32,660 bases of DNA from a virus. This document shows, piece after piece, positions 31,937-32,660 of this stretch. Both the position numbers and the translations under genes were made by a program. Position 1 is the stretch's first letter; each line of letters begins with the position of its first letter. Location of the stretch: the IMG/VR virus record IMGVR_UViG_3300050821_002430, positions 1 to 32,660 of that record. One strand, 5' to 3'. The notes under the pieces are model-generated. The model was not told the DNA's origin, searched no databases, and saw only the letters and a program-made list of their open reading frames with translations.

Positions 31937-32298
31937 TTAATTATCTTGCCGATGCCGCCGCAGTTTCAGGAGTGAGCGTATATACCATTCCTCTTCAAAA
32001 CGTCCCGCAGTCATTCATTATTTCACTGGCCGGAAGTGACTATACGCTCACCGTGAGATGGAACGATGCCGACGAGGCAGGATGGTTACTCGACATCGCA
32101 GACTCGAACGCCAATCCTCTTGCTGTCGGTATCCCTCTCATCGTCGGCGCAGATCTTCTCGACGGACTTGAATATCTAGGGATCGAAGGTCAGTTCTTTT
32201 GTTACACCAATGGTGCGCAATTCGCGGTGCCGACTCTCGATAACTTAGGCACTGAATCGAACCTCTACTTTACGACGAGCAAACCGAATGGCAGTTGA
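31933..32298 (+). CDS. Baseplate plug protein (Pam3 gp18-like)
   Basis: The 121-residue product matches the small baseplate plug family: IPLQNVPQSFIISLAGSDYT then LTVRWNDADEAGWLLDIADS, GIPLIVGADLLDGLEYLGIE and FFCYTNG. In Pam3-like myoviruses this protein plugs the tube tip. It overlaps both neighbours (ATGA at its start; 11 nt with the hub gene). A GTATATAC site (31978-31985) encodes Val-Tyr-Thr here. Confidence 0.82.
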   Translation: MINYLADAAAVSGVSVYTIPLQNVPQSFIISLAGSDYTLTVRWNDADEAGWLLDIADSNANPLAVGIPLIVGADLLDGLEYLGIEGQFFCYTNGAQFAVPTLDNLGTESNLYFTTSKPNGS

Positions 32299-32660
32299 TA
32301 CGACGACCGCCGCAGCTCAAGCTTCGACAGTAGACGGCGCTCAGTTCATTCGTCAGCTCTCGCTCGTGGTCGTCGGCAACAACGGGACCGGGCTCGATCT
32401 TTCTCAGCTCAAAATCAAGTTCTCAGTGAAGCATTCCGAATCCATGACGCCAAACGTCGCGGACATCCGAGTGTACAACGTTCAAGCCGATACCGCGATT
32501 GCGATTCGAAAAGAGTTCACCCGCGTTATTCTGCAAGCCGGGTATCCCGGAAACCTCGGAGTGATATTTCAAGGCAATATAAAACAGGTCATCATCGGCC
32601 GCGAAAGCGCGACGGATACCTTCATTGACCTGATCTGCGGAGACGGAGACCGCGCCTATA
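32288..32660 (+). CDS. Baseplate hub protein (partial, runs off right edge)
   Basis: The ATG at 32288 starts a frame that stays open to the last base (124 codons). It reads AVDTTTAAAQASTVDGAQFI, then LSLVVVGNNGTGLDLSQLKI, VADIRVYNVQADTAIAIRKE, FTRVILQAGYPGNLGVIFQG, NIKQVIIGRESATDTFIDLI and CGDGDRAY, the classic N-terminal layout of small-myovirus hub proteins. It probably forms the trimeric hub that holds the spike. Confidence 0.85.
   Translation, partial: MAVDTTTAAAQASTVDGAQFIRQLSLVVVGNNGTGLDLSQLKIKFSVKHSESMTPNVADIRVYNVQADTAIAIRKEFTRVILQAGYPGNLGVIFQGNIKQVIIGRESATDTFIDLICGDGDRAY

Noticed and set aside
1-32660. Integrase, attachment site, CRISPR array, insertion sequence, intrinsic terminators
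   Set aside because: None could be supported by reading both strands; mobile elements seen are limited to the two HNH-type genes.

Overview
The window is a segment of a tailed bacteriophage genome (Caudoviricetes) with a contractile tail: a sheath protein of the DUF3383 type, a DUF3277 tail tube, a tape measure and baseplate genes are all visible. It could equally be a prophage, but no integrase, attachment site, tRNA or CRISPR array was found. A phage-encoded lipoprotein with a clear lipobox, and the absence of Gram-positive features, suggest a Gram-negative host; the genus cannot be told from the sequence. Two strand-uniform gene blocks diverge from a regulatory gap at about 9828-9987, and most neighbouring genes overlap by ATGA, GTGA, TTGA or TAATG, so translation is probably coupled along each block.

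Leftward block (9827 down to 1): DNA metabolism. In transcription order it holds a SNF2-type helicase, an HNH/AP2 homing-endonuclease-like gene, a metallophosphoesterase, small unknown genes, an acidic protein, a DUF2800 PD-(D/E)XK-type nuclease, a DUF2815 (Enc34-type) ssDNA-binding protein, a candidate structured RNA with a 30-residue membrane peptide, a coiled-coil protein, a Cys-rich protein, a DUF3310 protein, a MazG-like pyrophosphohydrolase, an unknown protein, a second HNH-type gene and a family A DNA polymerase that runs off the left edge.

Rightward early block (9988 to about 15284): a small HTH regulator, a primase-polymerase/VapE replication protein, a G/C-skewed intergenic region, a YozE-like protein, a RuvC-like resolvase, a separately promoted lipoprotein gene and a run of very small genes (zinc finger, membrane peptide, ribbon-helix-helix protein).

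Rightward late block (15324 to 32660): a ParB-like protein, small and large terminase, DUF1073 portal, SPP1-gp7-like head protein, a secreted-looking structural protein, DUF2213 protease with an in-frame nested scaffold, cement protein, DUF2184 capsid, neck/connector proteins, sheath, tube, tail-assembly chaperone with a -1 frameshift extension, a short tape measure, Dit-like protein, baseplate plug and the start of a baseplate hub.

The most unusual signal is an 8-bp palindrome, GTATATAC (core of GGTATATACC). It occurs at least 15 times where chance predicts about 0.5. All five intergenic copies lie at apparent promoters, and at two sigma70-like promoters it sits exactly 3 nt upstream of the -35 box. 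Ten copies lie inside genes. This looks like a phage-wide operator or stoperator-like system, possibly read by the HTH protein at 9988. Other notable structures are a three-way-junction element inside the replication gene, a 10-bp-stem multibranch element at 4091-4165 and a G-quadruplex-prone region after the replication gene.
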